40,000 bases of DNA from Chrysomallon squamiferum (lineage: Eukaryota > Mollusca > Gastropoda > Neomphalida > Peltospiridae), in the NCBI GenBank assembly GCA_012295275.1, contig CM022671.1, positions 21,417,822 through 21,457,821 of the forward strand, in the 5' to 3' direction. Shown one piece after another: positions 11,363-23,956 of this stretch. The position numbers and the translations under genes are program-made. Below the pieces are notes generated by a model. It was not told the DNA's origin, made no database searches, and saw only the letters and a list, made by a program, of their open reading frames with translations. Position 1 is the stretch's first letter. Every line of letters begins with the position of its first letter.

Positions 11363-11432
11363 AAACACGCTCCCCCACAAATAACGGGATCGCCGGGCTG
11401 TGGCGTGTTTCTGTTATTTCACACACCCGGCG
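11361..11432. repeat. Three interleaved inverted repeats (A B C A' B' C')
   Basis: AGAAACACGC at 11361-11370 pairs with GCGTGTTTCT at 11403-11412. AAATAAC at 11379-11385 pairs with GTTATTT at 11413-11419. CGCCGGG at 11391-11397 pairs with CCCGGCG at 11426-11432. All arms are perfect, and they cross one another rather than nest. The patch is GC-rich compared with its surroundings. Confidence 0.7.
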
Positions 11433-11907
11433 CCACATTAGCTTTGTTATCTTAAAGGTGCTTTATTTAAATCAGATTGTTTTTGAACCGCTTTGGTACT
11501 TTACTGAACTCAAACTCTTTTGAAATGCTTTGTTAACTCTGCAATCTGAGAACGGTGAGTTCAACTTCGAGTCGGATTTTCTTATCACGATCTCTCATGA
11601 GCCGGGATGTTTCGCTGGACCGATCCGCTCCAGTGACTTAACCTTTGTCTATAACTAATTTTTTTAATTGTTTTTAACTGTTTTGTTTTGTTTGGGGGTG
11701 CTCCTGTAGGAAGGTCGAGAGAAACGAATGAATGAATAAAACAACTAACAAATGAAAGAAGGAGTGAATGAACGAAATAACATAGTTTAAGGTTTAATAA
11801 GGTTATAAGGTGCCAAAAAAAATATTTTAGATATTCTAACTTATAGTCAGAAGAGCACATATTTCTTTCTATAAAGAAGACAGCACAGCCTGGTACCGAA
11901 TATATCT

Positions 11908-11918
11908 GTGTATGTGTA

Positions 11919-11953
<35 letters not shown>

Positions 11954-11979
11954 ATGTATGTATGTATGTATGTATGTAT
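11908..11979. repeat. (TG)n(TATG)n compound microsatellite
   Basis: A TG dinucleotide run followed by about ten TATG units. The minus-strand frame (11585-12103) is a Thr-His-Ile run with no recognisable domain. Confidence 0.9.
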
Positions 11980-12312
11980 CATTAAACTCATCTAAGTGAA
12001 ACACGTGATGTTTGTATGTGATTCTATGTGGGTGGGTGGGTGTTTGTGTAAAGCTGATTTCAGTGATACACATGAGATAGACAATGATACGTAGGACTCT
12101 CAATTATACCAGCACAGTTATAAATATTAAAAAATACACAGATAAATATACATATATGACCATTTTATGAAAAAAAACAAAAACAGAAAGCATGAAGTAC
12201 CGTCATCCCAACTGAATGTTGAATCATCAGTGACAAGCTGGTCAAGTTATATTAAATTTAACTTACACAGGCAGAATGTAAATAAAGCGAATGGAAAAAA
12301 ATATTCGTAGTA

Positions 12313-12315
<3 letters not shown>

Positions 12316-12402
<87 letters not shown>
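12316..12402. repeat. (CT)n polypyrimidine tract
   Basis: A pure CT run of 87 nt, about 380 bp past the caveolin B stop codon (minus strand). Confidence 0.95.
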
Positions 12403-12406
<4 letters not shown>

Positions 12407-12532
12407 ATCTCCATGTTACTTTAACTATACTTGTTTCTTAATATCGAAATATATTAGCATACACTATCCAAAATTGAACTGGAAATCCTTATAAAAAGAC
12501 AAGAAACAAAAACAGATTTCATAACGAAGATT

Positions 12533-12538
12533 TTTATT
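12533..12538 (-). terminator. Possible poly(A) signal of caveolin B
   Basis: A minus-strand AATAAA about 240 nt past the caveolin B stop. Confidence 0.35.
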
Positions 12539-12778
12539 TCTTTTTACATTAGTTCAGCAAAAAAAAAAAAAAAAATGTAAGGTAGTTTTAAAATATCAAA
12601 CAGCAAAAAAAGGGTGAAGTATATTATATACAGTATGAAAAAAAAAAAAAGGTTATATTCATTTCAAGACTCAAATAAACAGAACACTGAAAATATCGAT
12701 ATTTTTCCAAATTATTCACTACAGGACAAACTTTCGTGAGTTCGGTGAATGACTCGGTTTAATTCAAAACTGTCGCCT

Positions 12779-13396
12779 CTATTTAGCGTTAGTTACAGTT
12801 ATCTTACTGAAACACAGACCACACGCTTCGCACACTGGCACCAGACAACAGTTGACGCAGGAGCCGAGGAACTTCTGCGCACATCCAAGGTTGATAAACC
12901 AAACTTTAAGGCACGGAGTTATCTGCCACACGTGTTGGAAGGTTATCATGGCGAATTCGCAGCCCCAGCAGAAGGCCAGCGGGATTCCGCAGAGGAAAGT
13001 GAGCAGCACGTAACAGCAGTTTTTGGTGCAGTTGAAACACTTGTACGAGTTACGCCACACACAGTCGGAGCTGTGAGCGCCTTCTGGTTCGCCCAGAACG
13101 TCTTCAAACATGAACTGGAAATGAACGACATACAAATTTGTTAAAATAGTTTTATATCATTCCATACAGATACATTCTTGTACATTAGCTAAATAATTTA
13201 GTATTATGTTTGCTAAATACATAGTTGTAAATCTCGAAATATCTCGAAGTGTTAAACGGTTACATTGACCCTAAATATTCGGCAAGATTGAACAATTATT
13301 TGTTTTCTTTTTATTGTTAATGGTTATATTGCTGTCCATTATGATACTCGGGTTAATCTCTCGAATCATATTACACCGGATTTATTATCAAAGTAT

Positions 13397-13444
<48 letters not shown>

Positions 13445-13920
13445 TACATATTCATCTTCAAGATACAAACATCAATTACCAGGTTGCAAAAATATTATTT
13501 TTATTTTTATCTTATTCCTTTACAGTTTTCAAATAAATATATTGAAAACTCATGTTAGTTTAATATTTGTTTAAACGGGTATTATAATGAACATTTTTCC
13601 AAATACAGCATTTATGTTTTGCACACCTTGTCCATTATTTGTTTGCGTTTCATATTTTAGATGCATTTTTCGTAGAAAATTAAATTAAATTTCACTTCTG
13701 AGCTTGAAATTAAACTCAAAATACATATCTTATGTATAATTCAATATTTGTTACCGTTTTAACTTAACTAGTGGTTACGACAGATAAACTTATATTAATT
13801 ATTAAATATGATATTCTCTATTGCTACAGTTTTGTTCAAAAATTGTTTTATTTGAAAACAAACCTGCACATGACTGTTCAGTTCATTGGGATCACGATGT
13901 TCAAGATCAATCTCGGCCAT
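12779..13920 (-). CDS. Caveolin B (2 exons, E5 + core B)
   Basis: Tandem caveolin paralogue. Exons: 13864-13920 (ATG at 13920, 19 codons MAEIDLEHRDPNELNSHVQ, GTTTG donor) and 12779-13114 (after a TTTCCAG acceptor, TAG at 12779). The junction is phase 0 and gives 130 residues. The core starts FMFEDVLGEPEG and continues through the scaffolding-like DCVWRNSY, a GIPLAFCWG intramembrane turn and a Cys-rich C-terminal part. It has 16 core cysteines. A 154 bp segment over the membrane region is almost identical to caveolin C, including silent sites, while its 3' end (NAK C-terminus) is clearly different. An in-frame ATG opens the FEDV motif, but the upstream first exon is better supported by the RDPN motif. 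Confidence 0.85.
13399..13445. repeat. (AT)n(AC)n compound microsatellite in caveolin B intron
   Basis: An AT run of about 34 nt passing into an AC run. It lies in the 749 bp intron between core B and E5. Confidence 0.9.
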
Positions 13921-14260
13921 TTTGAATTTTTCAAACTTCACAAAGTTCCGACAAGAAGAACTTCTTACAAATGAGATTTATGTCTTGATTCGATTCCTTA
14001 AATTATTATTTTGTTATTTTTGTTAAATAGCGATTTTAGTTCTATAAAAGGATATATAATTTGTTGAGATGGTACTGTTTATCTGAACTACGACACTTGT
14101 AGTTATAAAAGCTTGTTACAAAGTAAACATGACACAAGAAGTAAAGGTTCAGAATAATATCCACTAGAATATCCTTGGATACGACATGAATGGACAAGTT
14201 GATGGAGTAGAGTTGTTGCTTGAAAATTAACCGATCCACTTAAAACGGGGATTGTTCATT

Positions 14261-14266
14261 GCGTAG
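14261..14266 (-). promoter_or_regulatory. Degenerate X-box-like element upstream of E5
   Basis: The plus strand reads ATTGCGTAGCTGT, 8 of 13 matches to GTTGCCTAGCAAC and the weakest of the set. It lies 341 nt upstream of the E5 ATG, further than the others. Confidence 0.2.
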
Positions 14267-14423
14267 CTGTTAAACGAATGATTTCTGTCTGCGTTCTCAT
14301 TCGTGACAAAGTTAATCGCAGTCAGTGTCCTGTTACATTTAACAATATGTACTTACTGGTATAATTGTTTTGCTCCTAGCAGTGCATGAGGAAAGACAAG
14401 GCATGGGAGGGAGAATGAATAAG

Positions 14424-14547
<124 letters not shown>

Positions 14548-16177
14548 ATTACGACTATGATTTAAAATATACTGATTCTTTTAATTTGTAGAGAGGGTAA
14601 TGTTCATTTAGGAACATAAAACAGTGAAAAACATGAAAATATTTTACAAATGGTACCAAAGACTGTTAACTTATATTGACTGCATAACTATGAATTACTT
14701 TTAATTATGCGGCACACATCTTTGTAAACACTTCTCTCTTCTGTCAAAACCTTTTACAAATATGTGTTAGGTGATGTTGATAATTTCTATTCATAATGTT
14801 CATGAAATGGTTTAATCCTTACAATTCCTCTGTACTACGGAATCTATCATGTTTTCTATTCCGGAAATATTACTATTACTGTAAAGAAGTTGCGTCCAGT
14901 ATACTTTTCATTGTTCCATTACTGCATAATTTCCCATTCTCCGTTATGCTTCATGATTAAATGAACATGTATTGTTTATAATGTTTTTGCTAAAGAAAAA
15001 CCTACACACTGCAAATGTTTAACAACCAGCGAATTCGGTATATTCTGACATATGATAGAATCATTGCTCTTTAACAGCCAGTAGACCCCAGTTTTAAGTT
15101 TGTTTACAAAGTCGAGAAACTCATATTGAATTGAGAGACAATGCCGAATTTCTGTCGTAAGATTAATCTGTTAAGACAGGGTAATGTTGTACACTTCTGA
15201 AATATGAACTGTTATTTCAATTATTTTATTTGATATTTGACCGATTGTGACTTCGGTTGTTGTTAGTCTTATTTTGTTTTGTGATTGTTGTTCTTTCTGG
15301 GGGAGGTTTTGGGGGGGGGAGGTTGTTGGGGTCTTTGGGAAATCATTTGTTTTTATTATTATTTTCTTTTATTTTTAATTTTTGGTTTTTTGTTGTTTTT
15401 GTTTAATGTTTTGTATTAATATCGTTTGGGTTTTAATGTTTTTTTTTTATTTTAGTTTATTTATTTTGTTTTTATTTTTTTTTTTTTTTTTTTTGTTTTT
15501 GTTCATTTGTTCGTTTTCATTCCTCGTACATGCATTCCCATCTATGAGAAAATGTCTGCTAATATCTCTTGCTCTTAATACGACAGGTCAGTAATGTTTG
15601 AGATATTAACTGACGTGCTAAGAAGTCGTTAAAACAAATATTTACATTTATTCATTTATTAATCTGGAGGAGACACAAAAATAAATATGTACTGATTATC
15701 ATTTATTTTTGTCTGTGAAATTTTTTCCTTTCATCATCATCATCTGTTAATAACAAAGACGTATTTTCACAAACGTCTTTCTAGCATGAAGATATATTTA
15801 AACTATTAATAATTTTCTCTAAAACTATGACCATATTTTGTATTTATGATGGAAATATATGGCATTAACTGTTATAGATACACTGTAAATGAATTGTTTA
15901 TACAAACCTGGTCACCTAGAAAGGAATTATTTTTTTATTATTGATTATTTGTCTTTTATAATCTCACTTGTGGGACTTCCAGTGCCACGATTATTCTTCA
16001 GAACGTTGTCAGTATAGATTAATTACGTACAATTGCACGTATCAAGGTTATACGTCCATAATTAAAATAATAATAACGTACTGAAGATACTTCCTTAAAC
16101 TATTGCCTGTAGTTACTTGCTTCTCTTTTTTCTTTTCTTTTTTTTTTTTTTTCCTTTGTTGTTTTTCTTTCTTTAGG

Positions 16178-16179
<2 letters not shown>

Positions 16180-16220
<41 letters not shown>
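16180..16220. repeat. (ATT)n microsatellite
   Basis: A pure ATT run flanked by poly(T)-rich sequence. Confidence 0.9.
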
Positions 16221-16222
<2 letters not shown>

Positions 16223-16612
16223 CCTTGTTTGGGATTGTTGTTTCTTTTTTCTTGTTTTTTTTTTTTTTTTTTTAAATTTCATTTCATTTATTTTATTTTA
16301 ATGGGTTTTGTTCGTTAACGTACTGGTGCTTGTCGATGTTTTATTGTTATTTCTGCCTGTGATTGTCACTCTTATGCTTCATTTGCGACTGATTGGAACT
16401 GTGTTAGTACATGAGAAATAGAAGCAAGGAAGAAAGGAATCTTTTTTTTTAAAGATACATTCACCGTTTTTCTAATATAACAGTGTTAAACGCCATTTAC
16501 AGAATAAAAGGAAACTCGCGAGCCGCCATTTTTGTTTCTTGGCGAGATTAGCACTTTCCGATTTGACAGAAAAACTCGTACAAAAAGAAAATACGGAGTA
16601 TTATATTACAAA

Positions 16613-16618
16613 TTTATT
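16613..16618 (-). terminator. Possible poly(A) signal of caveolin C
   Basis: A minus-strand AATAAA about 230 nt past the caveolin C stop. Confidence 0.4.
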
Positions 16619-16846
16619 GTTTATGCAGTATATACATGTTAAAACTTCGCGATATATAAATAAATAGATTAATACGATAATTCTGTTTTCAGAAAGTAAA
16701 CTGCAAGCTTCAGTTTCATTGATCAAGAAAAACGAAATGAATGTTAGTGAAGATCCAAAATCATTAAGTTTTTTTTTTTTAAATTGTAAGTAATTAAATA
16801 ATGTTCACTTGGGAGGTAATATGAATTCCAAAGAAACAAATTTTCG

Positions 16847-17295
16847 TTACATGTTCTTAACTTCAATATGGCTGAAACACAAACCACATGCTTCGCACAC
16901 TGGCGCCAAACAACAATTGATACAGGAGCCGAAGAATTTCTGCGCACATCCAAGGCCGATGGCCCATACTCGGAGACAGGGAGTTATCTGCCACACGTGT
17001 TGGAAGGTTATCATGGCGAATTCGCAGCCCCAGCAGAAGGCCAGCGGGATTCCGCAGAGGAAAGTGAGCAGCTTGTAACAGCAGTTTTTGGTGCAGTTGA
17101 AACACTTGTACGAGTTACGCCACACACAGTCGGCGCTTCGAGCGCCTTCCGGTTCGCCCAGAACGTCTTCAAACATCACCTGGTTTAGAACGTAATTGTG
17201 TAAAAAACAAAAAAACATTTTTCAAGATGCAAATTTGTAAAATAGTTACCTGTTTTACGTATATTTCCAAAATGAATTAATGTTACGCTATTTAG

Positions 17296-17383
<88 letters not shown>

Positions 17384-17709
17384 TTAATTTGTTCTCACTC
17401 TGTCCCCTTACCCCACCTTTTATCACCTCATAAATTGGTGACAAAAAATATTTTAAAAGTTAATAAAATTTTAGTCCATTTTTATATCTTTTTCTTTCTT
17501 TTTTTTTCGTAAATAGATTTTGTAAGTTCATTTATTTTGAAGATAATAGGAATCTAAAATTCAAACTCTGAAGAAAGGTACATTAAATTTCTAGAAAAAA
17601 AGTTTATTGAATTAAGATTATAACAGGAAGAATCCTGAAAAATTTATTTGTCGGATGTATAGACTTTTATACTTTCTTCTCCTTCTTCATTTACAATTCA
17701 TACACCAAC

Positions 17710-17756
<47 letters not shown>

Positions 17757-17902
17757 TTTAATAATTGTTCAGTAATGTTAGTCATTAAGTTTAAAATCAA
17801 AATTATAATTTTGAAAAAAAAAATATATAAAAAAACAAGATTTACCTTCACATGATCGTTAAGATCATTAGGGTCTCGATTATCCATGTCAGGTTCCCCC
17901 AT
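16847..17902 (-). CDS. Caveolin C (2 exons, E6 + core C)
   Basis: Tandem caveolin paralogue. Exons: 17846-17902 (ATG at 17902, 19 codons MGEPDMDNRDPNDLNDHVK, GTAAA donor) and 16847-17179 (after an ACCAG acceptor, TAA at 16847). The phase 0 junction gives 129 residues. The core starts VMFEDVLGEPEG, then DCVWRNSY, GIPLAFCWG, and ends FSHIEVKNM. It has 16 core cysteines, several in CC pairs that could carry palmitate at the membrane surface. It is closest to caveolin B: core segments 16980-17072 and 17076-17133 are identical to B at the DNA level. The 666 bp intron carries (CT)n and (AAT)n repeats. Confidence 0.87.
17299..17379. repeat. (CT)n polypyrimidine tract in caveolin C intron
   Basis: A pure CT run of 81 nt. 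In the caveolin C transcript it would read as a GA run. Confidence 0.95.
17710..17755. repeat. (AAT)n microsatellite in caveolin C intron
   Basis: A pure AAT run of about 15 units, 90 bp inside the intron from the E6 donor. Confidence 0.9.
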
Positions 17903-18146
17903 CTTGGCCAGAGTCTGGTCTTTTCTTTACCTGCAAGTCTCTAACAGCCAAATGAACATTTTCATCAAATGCAATCAGTTAAATATCGAATCCAGAACGT
18001 CAAAGTCATTTCTCAGAACCAAGTAACTTAACAAAGACGTGCCTTTAAGTAAATATTTTACAATTCTTAAAGAGTGTTTGTATATCGCCGTTTACGCAAA
18101 ACGAAGAGAGGAATATAAAATGTTTAATGTTCCAAACAAGACATTA

Positions 18147-18156
18147 GCTAGGTAAC
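18147..18156 (-). promoter_or_regulatory. X-box-like element upstream of E6
   Basis: The minus strand reads GTTACCTAGCTAA, 10 of 13 matches to GTTGCCTAGCAAC, about 245 nt upstream of the E6 ATG. Its orientation is opposite to the other elements; the X-box is close to palindromic. A repeated CATGTACATCA pair lies next to it at 18159-18182. Confidence 0.3.
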
Positions 18157-18608
18157 ATCATGTACATCAAACATGTACATCATACTGGAAAATTAATGTA
18201 ATAAGTATTCGTTTCTCTATGCATGACCTGAAATTTTTACAACAGACGATGTATGTTATATCTATATTCAAAGGAATGTTGTGACATATGAGCTAAGATT
18301 TTTTTTTTTAAATAAACAGATAATATATCCTTTTAACAATAATTACAATTTATAAAGTTTACATAATGCTAGAATTTAGGAAAACGAAAGATAACATTTT
18401 AGTTGAAAATCAAAGATGGACGTACATATGATTATAAAATAGTGTAGTTTATAGGAAATATATTGTTTCTCATTTAGAAAATGATAAATATTTCCACAAA
18501 ACTGAATTACTTTTTATTTCATCGTCGTTTTTTTTTTTTTTTTTTTTTTTGTTAAGCGCAGTACAAAGACGTCTTTATTTTTATAAAATTTAAAATTTTA
18601 TTTCATTG

Positions 18609-18660
18609 TATTTTATTTTATTTTATTTTATTTTATTTTATTTTATTTATTTTATTTTAT
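18609..18660. repeat. (TTTTA)n pentanucleotide array
   Basis: About ten TTTTA units with one short unit; a long poly(T) follows at about 18730-18755. Confidence 0.85.
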
Positions 18661-18724
18661 TTAATCGTTTTCGTCATCAGTCTCTTTTTTATTCGTTATT
18701 TTGCCTCAGGGTTTGTTTGGTGTT

Positions 18725-18757
<33 letters not shown>

Positions 18758-20331
18758 GCTTTTTTGTTTTGTGTGTCTATTGTTTAACATATATATATAT
18801 AACTGTTCATTTGGCTGTTATATATATATATTAGTTGTTTTTATTTATTTATTTTAATTCATTCTATCTCCTCGTTTATTTATTATATTTTAAAAAAAAA
18901 ATCTTTGTTAATGATGATGTAATAATAACAAACAGTTTGGTAATATGCTTGCTTAAAATAAAAAAAATAATATACGATGTGTATTTAATTAACAATTCGC
19001 ATTTGCAATAAGCAGAACTGTTTTGTTGAAGCTACTAACAAGCAATCAACGTTTATTTATGTTGATTTTTCCACAGTCACACAAACTCAGGCTTGTTTTA
19101 AATATGGGTTTAAAGATGAAATGCACGTACACAGTTAAAACGTATAAATTACTAAAATTGTCTTTATGTGTGGTCAGTCAACTGTCCAGTAATTTCGGAC
19201 TGTCATAATCGATCGCTTCCATCTAAAATCGTCAGTGCATGACCAAACAACTGCCCGACGATCGCAATTGATTTCGGTGTCGTCGTGAAAGAGATCACTA
19301 CAACGACTGCCCCGCCCGTTTATGTTCAATCATGGATTCCCCACCCCCTGAAACTGGATTTGTGAATGTTAAAACATGAAGTGAAAAAAAAAATGTCTAT
19401 AAATAACTTATGATTCTGTATTAATAATATGATCACCTACTTTTGTTTTTTTCTTTCTTTATATATACACATGTATTTATTATTTTGAAAAGATCTAATT
19501 ATACAAACAGATTTTATACATTTTTTTTTTCTTTGAACCTGTATTCAATTAAATCTTTACATGTTTGGCCAAAAAGTTGGGGTTTTTAATTAATTTTTAT
19601 TATTATTTGTGTCTGGGTCATATTTTTTTTTCTAAATCAGTATAACTATTATTACGTTTATTTATGCTGTTTGGGGTTTTTTCTAGGTTTTTTCCCCCCC
19701 CTCTAAATGTGTTAGTATTTAATAACGTAAACAATGTAGATGAGTATATCACCATGCCTCCTTCCACTGTTGTCAAGAAGAAACTGCCACAGTACATTCA
19801 AGTAATTTGAATATAAAAAAAAAAGAAGGTGCAGTAAACAACACGTTGAATAAAACGGAGTTGCCTTCATAGCTTCATAGCTTCATAATTTAAACATCAA
19901 ATGCTTGTATACGATTTTCTTTTTCGGAAATATCGTAACGTTAATAACTTGTGATAGAGTTGTCTGTAAAAAAAAAATGTTTGCTTTTGTCTGGTTTCTT
20001 TTCTTTCTTATAAACTAATGAAATGTACAGATGCATAATATGTAAGAAAAATAAATATTTGATTTTCAGAATTAAGAAATGAATTTTTGGTTTTATATAA
20101 TTATTCTTTTTTTTTTTTTTTTTTTTTATTTGATGGTAATATTATTATGATTATCTAACTAAATAAATTTTTTTTTAAATTATTTTAACTTGCAAACGAT
20201 TTTTTAATTTTAATGACAAATAAATCCATTAAACATTTTCTGAGGTTGGGTTTGAAGGCAATGTTGGGACAATATATTTTTTTGTGTTTGTTTTAGTTTC
20301 TGTAAAACATACCTAAATATAAATAAGTTTT

Positions 20332-20354
20332 TATATATATATATATATATATAT
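20332..20354. repeat. (TA)n microsatellite
   Basis: A pure TA run of about 11 units. Confidence 0.85.
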
Positions 20355-20900
20355 TCAACATGCTGTATAGTACATACCATTATTGGCAACGACGTTGTAG
20401 CCATGCACATCAACAAACGCCGTTGCGACAAAACAGAGTTAAACATATCGCAATGTTTACGCTGTCTGTTATTCCTAATACATTGCCAGTGACCAAAACA
20501 AACACTGGTGTATCTTTGTTACCAAAGTCACGAAATATCAATCTGTTCTTGACATGCCTTGACTGCGAAATGAATGGCCATGCAGGTCAAGTATCTTTAT
20601 ATTTGAGTGCAGTATTTCGTGTAGAATATTAATAATGCTATACGAACAAGGTATACATGGATGTGCAGAGTATACGAAAGTCCATAATAACTGAATCAGA
20701 ATTTCACCAGTACGTTTTCTTTAGCCACATAGATAGATGATAACACGAATAAGGTGATTTGGTAAGCGGAAAATATTAGATGATTAACTCTGCCTTAATA
20801 ACTAAATACACTGATTGATATAGAAATGAATAAAGTGCTTCACCTTAATTCTAAACTTAATTCTAAACAGATACTAGTATGAAAATTATTGTATGAATTA

Positions 20901-20906
<6 letters not shown>

Positions 20907-20991
<85 letters not shown>
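20907..20991. repeat. (CT)n polypyrimidine tract
   Basis: A pure CT run of 85 nt in the gene-free stretch. Confidence 0.95.
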
Positions 20992-20994
<3 letters not shown>

Positions 20995-22863
20995 AATAAA
21001 TTATAAGTATTTGTTTGTATAGAAATTAATAATCATCAAGTCAGGAAATAAATTGTGCTGTATGAAAAACGGAATACTCTGGTTAAATGTCAGGGTTGTT
21101 GTGCATATCCACCGATATTAAATGCTGAATTATTGTTAAAAATGAACACATACATTACTGTATTAAAATAACAAATATGAATATCATGCGTTACCATGTG
21201 TACAGTTAATAACAGCAAGCTAGTTACCGTTTAATTATATGGTCGAAAAAGGATCCAAATCGGAATATTTAATGAATTCTACTTCTTAAAACGGCTTTAA
21301 CTTTATAATTTTATGGAATTTTATCCAATATTATTTATATATTAATCGTTGATAATCCTTTGTTAATATTAACAAATATCATTTCTTGTAGATGTTATTT
21401 TTCATTATTTTCTAAATTATCGCTTAGGTCTGCCAACAGTAAGAATACACAATATGTGTCCCAGCGAAAGAAAACCTTTGTTATCATGGGTTCCGTTTAA
21501 AAAATTAGCAAAATAGTATTTTATATATTCAAAAACTTAAAGACAGAACCAAAATTACTGCGTTAATAAACGAGCTGTCCTATTGCTCTTTCTTATGAAG
21601 ATAAACATGTTTTTTATCATTATTATTATTTTTTTTATTTATTTTTTTATTTTTTTTTTTGTACTTTAATTTAACTGGTTTTTAATATCAGAGGTACATA
21701 TTTTATTATGAACTATTTTAGAAATTTATAATTTTATTTAATATACCAGTGTATAACAGTAAGAATAATTGGTTACAATCTTTGCAATAAAATTACACCT
21801 TTTTTTTTTTTCTTTTTCTTTTTTTTTTTCTGTTTTAAAAAAATAATAATAATTAAAATAAACTTTTAAAAAAATAATAATAATAATGATCTTCGCTGAA
21901 AGATTAATTTCAGAATATGACATAACTTGATATGATTTTATTTTCGGATTCCGCCACGAGATTTTGTAGACGCATTTTGAAATCAACCTGCCTGGCCGCT
22001 GCAACGAAGCCAAAACAAGGCCGGTGTTTGGACGTCACCTTAGTTTCCGCTTTTATGGTTAGCGCCCAACCCTAACACCTCAATGGGCTGTCACTGAGCT
22101 GCGTATGAAAATAATTGGAAATCGGTCGGCGAAATAACGGCATACGTGTTAAGTTAGTAAACCAAAACGACGAGCTATTTCGGTGGTAATGTGACTGCAT
22201 TCATCTGAACATATTTTTCTTGAATAAGAAATTTAGCATTGAAGAAATGAATAAAGCGTTATTAATTCGCCACACTGGTAGGTCTTCATGCTATGGAGAC
22301 GGTTACTACCGACAGAAGGTACTGGACCCATAAAATAAAATAATAAGTTGTTTATCAACCCTGCCGGCATTAGAAAAATGTTAAATGTTTTTTATTATTT
22401 CAAAATCTTAACTTTTCTACACCTTTCAGAGAATAAACGAAATATTATTTCTTAATACGTGTAATTGCTTTTAATACCAAAAGGATGGGAAATAAATTAT
22501 TTTTGTGTCGTATCTTAATAAAAACGTTTTTCAAAAAGTTAGATTTGTAATGTTGTAATATTGCTTGACATTCCCCAAAGTATTGATCCAAAACCAAAAG
22601 TCTGCAAACGACCCATGTAAAAAAAAAATATAGACAGGGTATAATCTATTATCGTGCATAACAAATGTAGTTTACGCTTGCAATGAATTAATCAAAATGC
22701 TGATTCTGCGATCTATGACCAAGTTCTAGAACGCTTTGAAAGAAGATATCTCAATCTAAGTTTATCAGAAAAATGTAAAGATAATACATACACACTCACA
22801 TACATGGATGCGTACACACACGTACATACGTACATCATGATGATAACTTAATTTATTACTGTT

Positions 22864-22903
22864 GTTATTATTACTACTACTACTGCTACTACTACTACTA
22901 CTA
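22864..22903. repeat. (TAC)n microsatellite
   Basis: A near-pure ACT/TAC trinucleotide run. Confidence 0.8.
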
Positions 22904-23579
22904 TATTTTTCTGAAACAAAAACATCAACGTTCATACCGCCATTGTTCATTTCAATAAGTCTATTAGTTTAATAAATTTGTTCTTTGTGATTATTATTAT
23001 TAAATTTACTTGTGATTTTCTGTTGATCAGAATAAAATAAAACAAACATATATGTGTGCACTTTAGTAACGCATCTAAAAGTTTTTCTCACCACTGAACA
23101 AGACCAGACTTGTACAATATGATAAATTGCCGTATGACCTTTACTGAGAACAGAATACACGCTCAGGCTATATTTGTACCTACGCCAATGTCCATTGATT
23201 GCCAAGGCCACAATACCAACACTGCCTCCAAACAACGCGGTTGCTAGTGGTGTGGGTTTCGTGTGACAGATGCTATCACTTTAAGAATATAACCAAACAA
23301 TAATCTAAGGTTATAGTTTCTTGATAACCCATGTGAAAATGATGAATAAAGACCTCCCCTTATGAAACTGACCGACATATTGAATCGTTTTACGATAATT
23401 TAAAGTTACGAAGAATTTTTTTTTAGTATTATCTGTTCATTTTCAAATACTTTTATCTGAAACGACAAAGATTTTAAATACTTTAATAGTATAATTTCTC
23501 CGTTTCTGACATGAACAGAACAAAATTATTGTCGAAATTAGCTGACAAAACATTTGTTTCTGTAACAAAGAAAATACTG

Positions 23580-23602
23580 CGAGCGCGCGCACACACACAC
23601 AA
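23580..23602. repeat. GCGCGC-CACACA alternating tract
   Basis: A strictly alternating purine-pyrimidine run that starts GCGCGCGC and continues as CA repeats. Confidence 0.8.
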
Positions 23603-23883
23603 ACAAAAAATAAAATACCTGAAAGATTTATTAATTCCATCTCTAATTGATTACTATACAAGCCTTCAGTCCCTCTGTTCAGACTAAATGACGTTAGACC
23701 TTGAAATGTAATATGAGAATGTAAATCGTATATATCTTTCACATTTTAAAAACAAAACAAAAAAACCAACATACACACACACATATTAGAATGATAAAAT
23801 TTGACACTTTAATTATTTAAATCTTCAATGAATTAATTATTTGGCTCTTTACTTTTTATTCATTTATTTAATTTCTTGTTATT

Positions 23884-23887
<4 letters not shown>

Positions 23888-23953
<66 letters not shown>
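23888..23953. repeat. (CT)n polypyrimidine tract
   Basis: A pure CT run of 66 nt, the rightmost of the long CT/AG tracts. Confidence 0.95.

Positions 23954-23956
<3 letters not shown>

Noticed and set aside
11585-12103. 172-codon minus-strand frame
   Set aside because: Its middle is a Thr-His-Ile run from a TG/TATG microsatellite and the rest has no recognisable domain or splice context.
16868-17188. Long plus-strand open frames opposite all three caveolin cores (also 7626-8060 and 12749-13144), encoding similar peptides
   Set aside because: They are mirror images of the conserved minus-strand caveolin exons. The similarity between them follows from that, no family is recognised, and the caveolin reading carries the known motifs.
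22969-23235. Minus-strand frame with a plausible start region and donor
   Set aside because: It begins with TTG rather than ATG, and no family is recognised.
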